Positions 5,884-6,227 of a stretch of DNA of 6,227 nt are shown here, in pieces. How positions within the stretch are numbered: the first letter of the stretch is position 1; each line of letters opens with the position of its first letter. Position numbers and translations under genes: made by a program. Source of the DNA: Thermoplasmata archaeon (GTDB lineage Archaea; Thermoplasmatota; Thermoplasmata; Thermoplasmatales; Thermoplasmataceae); the NCBI GenBank assembly GCA_021797225.1, contig JAKAAE010000097.1:1-6227 (forward strand). The letters run 5' to 3'. The notes beneath the pieces were generated by a model. It was not told the origin of the DNA. It did not search any database and saw only the letters and a program-made list of their open reading frames with translations.

Positions 5884-5960
5884 TTAAAAGAATATTATTA
5901 CAGGGGGAGGGAGGTATATTTCCACTGGAACTTAAAAAGTGGGTATGGGTATATTGAGAA

Positions 5961-6130
5961 GATAATTATAATATTATATATAATATAATAATAAAATTAT
6001 GTAATATATAAATGAATATAAAAGTTTATATTATTATATTATAAAGCGATACACTTATTTTTATTTATTAATATAATATAATATAATAATAAATAATATT
6101 CATATAAATATAATAAATAAAAAATAATTC
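5961..6130. repeat. Extreme AT tract with palindromes
   Basis: Only 11 of 170 bases are G or C. It contains a perfect 16-base palindrome at 5971-5986 (ATATTATATATAATAT) and a 15-base inverted pair, 6029-6043 with 6077-6091 (TATTATTATATTATA and its complement). In such two-letter DNA long palindromes arise easily, so these are described without a functional claim. Confidence 0.6.
6119..6124 (-). terminator. Possible U-run terminator of gcvT
   Basis: The minus strand reads T6, starting six bases after the stop codon of the gene ending at 6131. No hairpin is needed for archaeal oligo-U termination. Confidence 0.4.
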
Positions 6131-6227
6131 TTATTTTATAATTTTTGGTTTTGAAACTTCTGCATTTACAAGCTTTCCACGGATCTGGATATATACATTA
6201 TTTCCAGTTTTACTATATTTTCTATCT
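6131..6227 (-). CDS. gcvT: Probable aminomethyltransferase (glycine cleavage T protein), C-terminal end
   Basis: Only the last 31 codons and the TAA stop (6133-6131) are in the window; the gene enters from the right. The visible segment reads KYSKTGNNVYIQIRGKLVNA then EVSKPKIIK. It resembles the C-terminal barrel of GcvT, where a small residue pair precedes a strand of the form V-x-I-x-IRGK followed by A-x-V and a Pro-containing tail. GcvT transfers the methylene group from the lipoyl H protein to tetrahydrofolate or its archaeal counterpart and releases ammonia. Because the fragment is short, a related GcvT-fold protein such as a sarcosine or dimethylglycine oxidase domain is possible. The gene is on the same strand as the tRNA and separated from it by 320 bases, so co-transcription is unlikely. 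Confidence 0.6.
   Translation of the reverse strand, partial: DRKYSKTGNNVYIQIRGKLVNAEVSKPKIIK

Larger units (their letters stand above)
5811..6130. other. 320-base gene-free intergenic region
   Basis: Between the tRNA-Ala gene and the probable gcvT I find no ORF with a start codon that looks coding on either strand. The half next to the tRNA has mixed composition and holds its TATA box, a doubled CGGCAG motif, a plus-strand TATA-like element (5876-5883) and a purine-rich G-tract stretch (5903-5914). The half next to gcvT is almost pure A and T. Confidence 0.7.

Noticed and set aside
5945..5965. Short ORF (MGILRR) behind the GGAGG at 5910-5914
   Set aside because: It has six codons only, and its start lies 30 bases from the GGAGG, so it is not a credible gene.
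5961..6130. CRISPR or ordered repeat array
   Set aside because: The repeats are irregular AT-only words without constant unit length or unique spacers.

Overview
The window looks like chromosomal DNA of a euryarchaeon, most probably one of the Thermoplasmatales (the acidophilic Thermoplasma/Ferroplasma/Picrophilus/Cuniculiplasma group). The signs are an archaeal A-type ATP synthase operon, AT-rich DNA with heavy use of ATA, AGA and AGG codons, TATA boxes about 25 bases before start codons that lack a ribosome binding site (leaderless genes), U-run terminators, a tRNA-Ala with no encoded CCA, and a gluconate/galactonate dehydratase of the type used in the non-phosphorylative Entner-Doudoroff pathway. 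The order is inferred from these traits; no genus is claimed.

Positions 1-3592 (+ strand) are the distal part of the ATP synthase operon: the 3' end of subunit B (non-catalytic head subunit), then subunit D (central rotor stalk), a 35-residue single-membrane-span protein that is easily missed, subunit H (peripheral stalk) and subunit I (membrane stator carrying the proton half-channels). All junctions are overlapping or nearly so (TGATG, TAAtATG, ATGA, TGAATG), so translation is probably coupled. Subunits H and I sit after D, whereas in many Euryarchaeota they open the operon. A T6 run follows the last stop.

Positions 3606-4820 (+) hold a separately transcribed sugar-acid dehydratase of the enolase superfamily with its own TATA box and a leaderless start. 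It converges, with a 2-base gap, on a minus-strand gene for a small thiamine-binding (MTH1187-type) protein (4823-5116).

Positions 5117-6227 are gene-poor and very AT-rich, and every gene there reads on the minus strand. They hold a ribbon-helix-helix/antitoxin-like gene that keeps a promoter and an ATG but is interrupted by a stop at codon 5 (5248-5451); an intact tRNA-Ala(UGC) (5739-5810); about 320 bases without a gene, including a 170-base tract with only 11 G/C bases; and the last 31 codons of what is probably aminomethyltransferase GcvT of the glycine cleavage system (6131-6227).

I see no CRISPR array, insertion sequence, rRNA or defence cassette. The observations most worth following are the small membrane protein inside the ATP synthase operon and the interrupted antitoxin-like gene.
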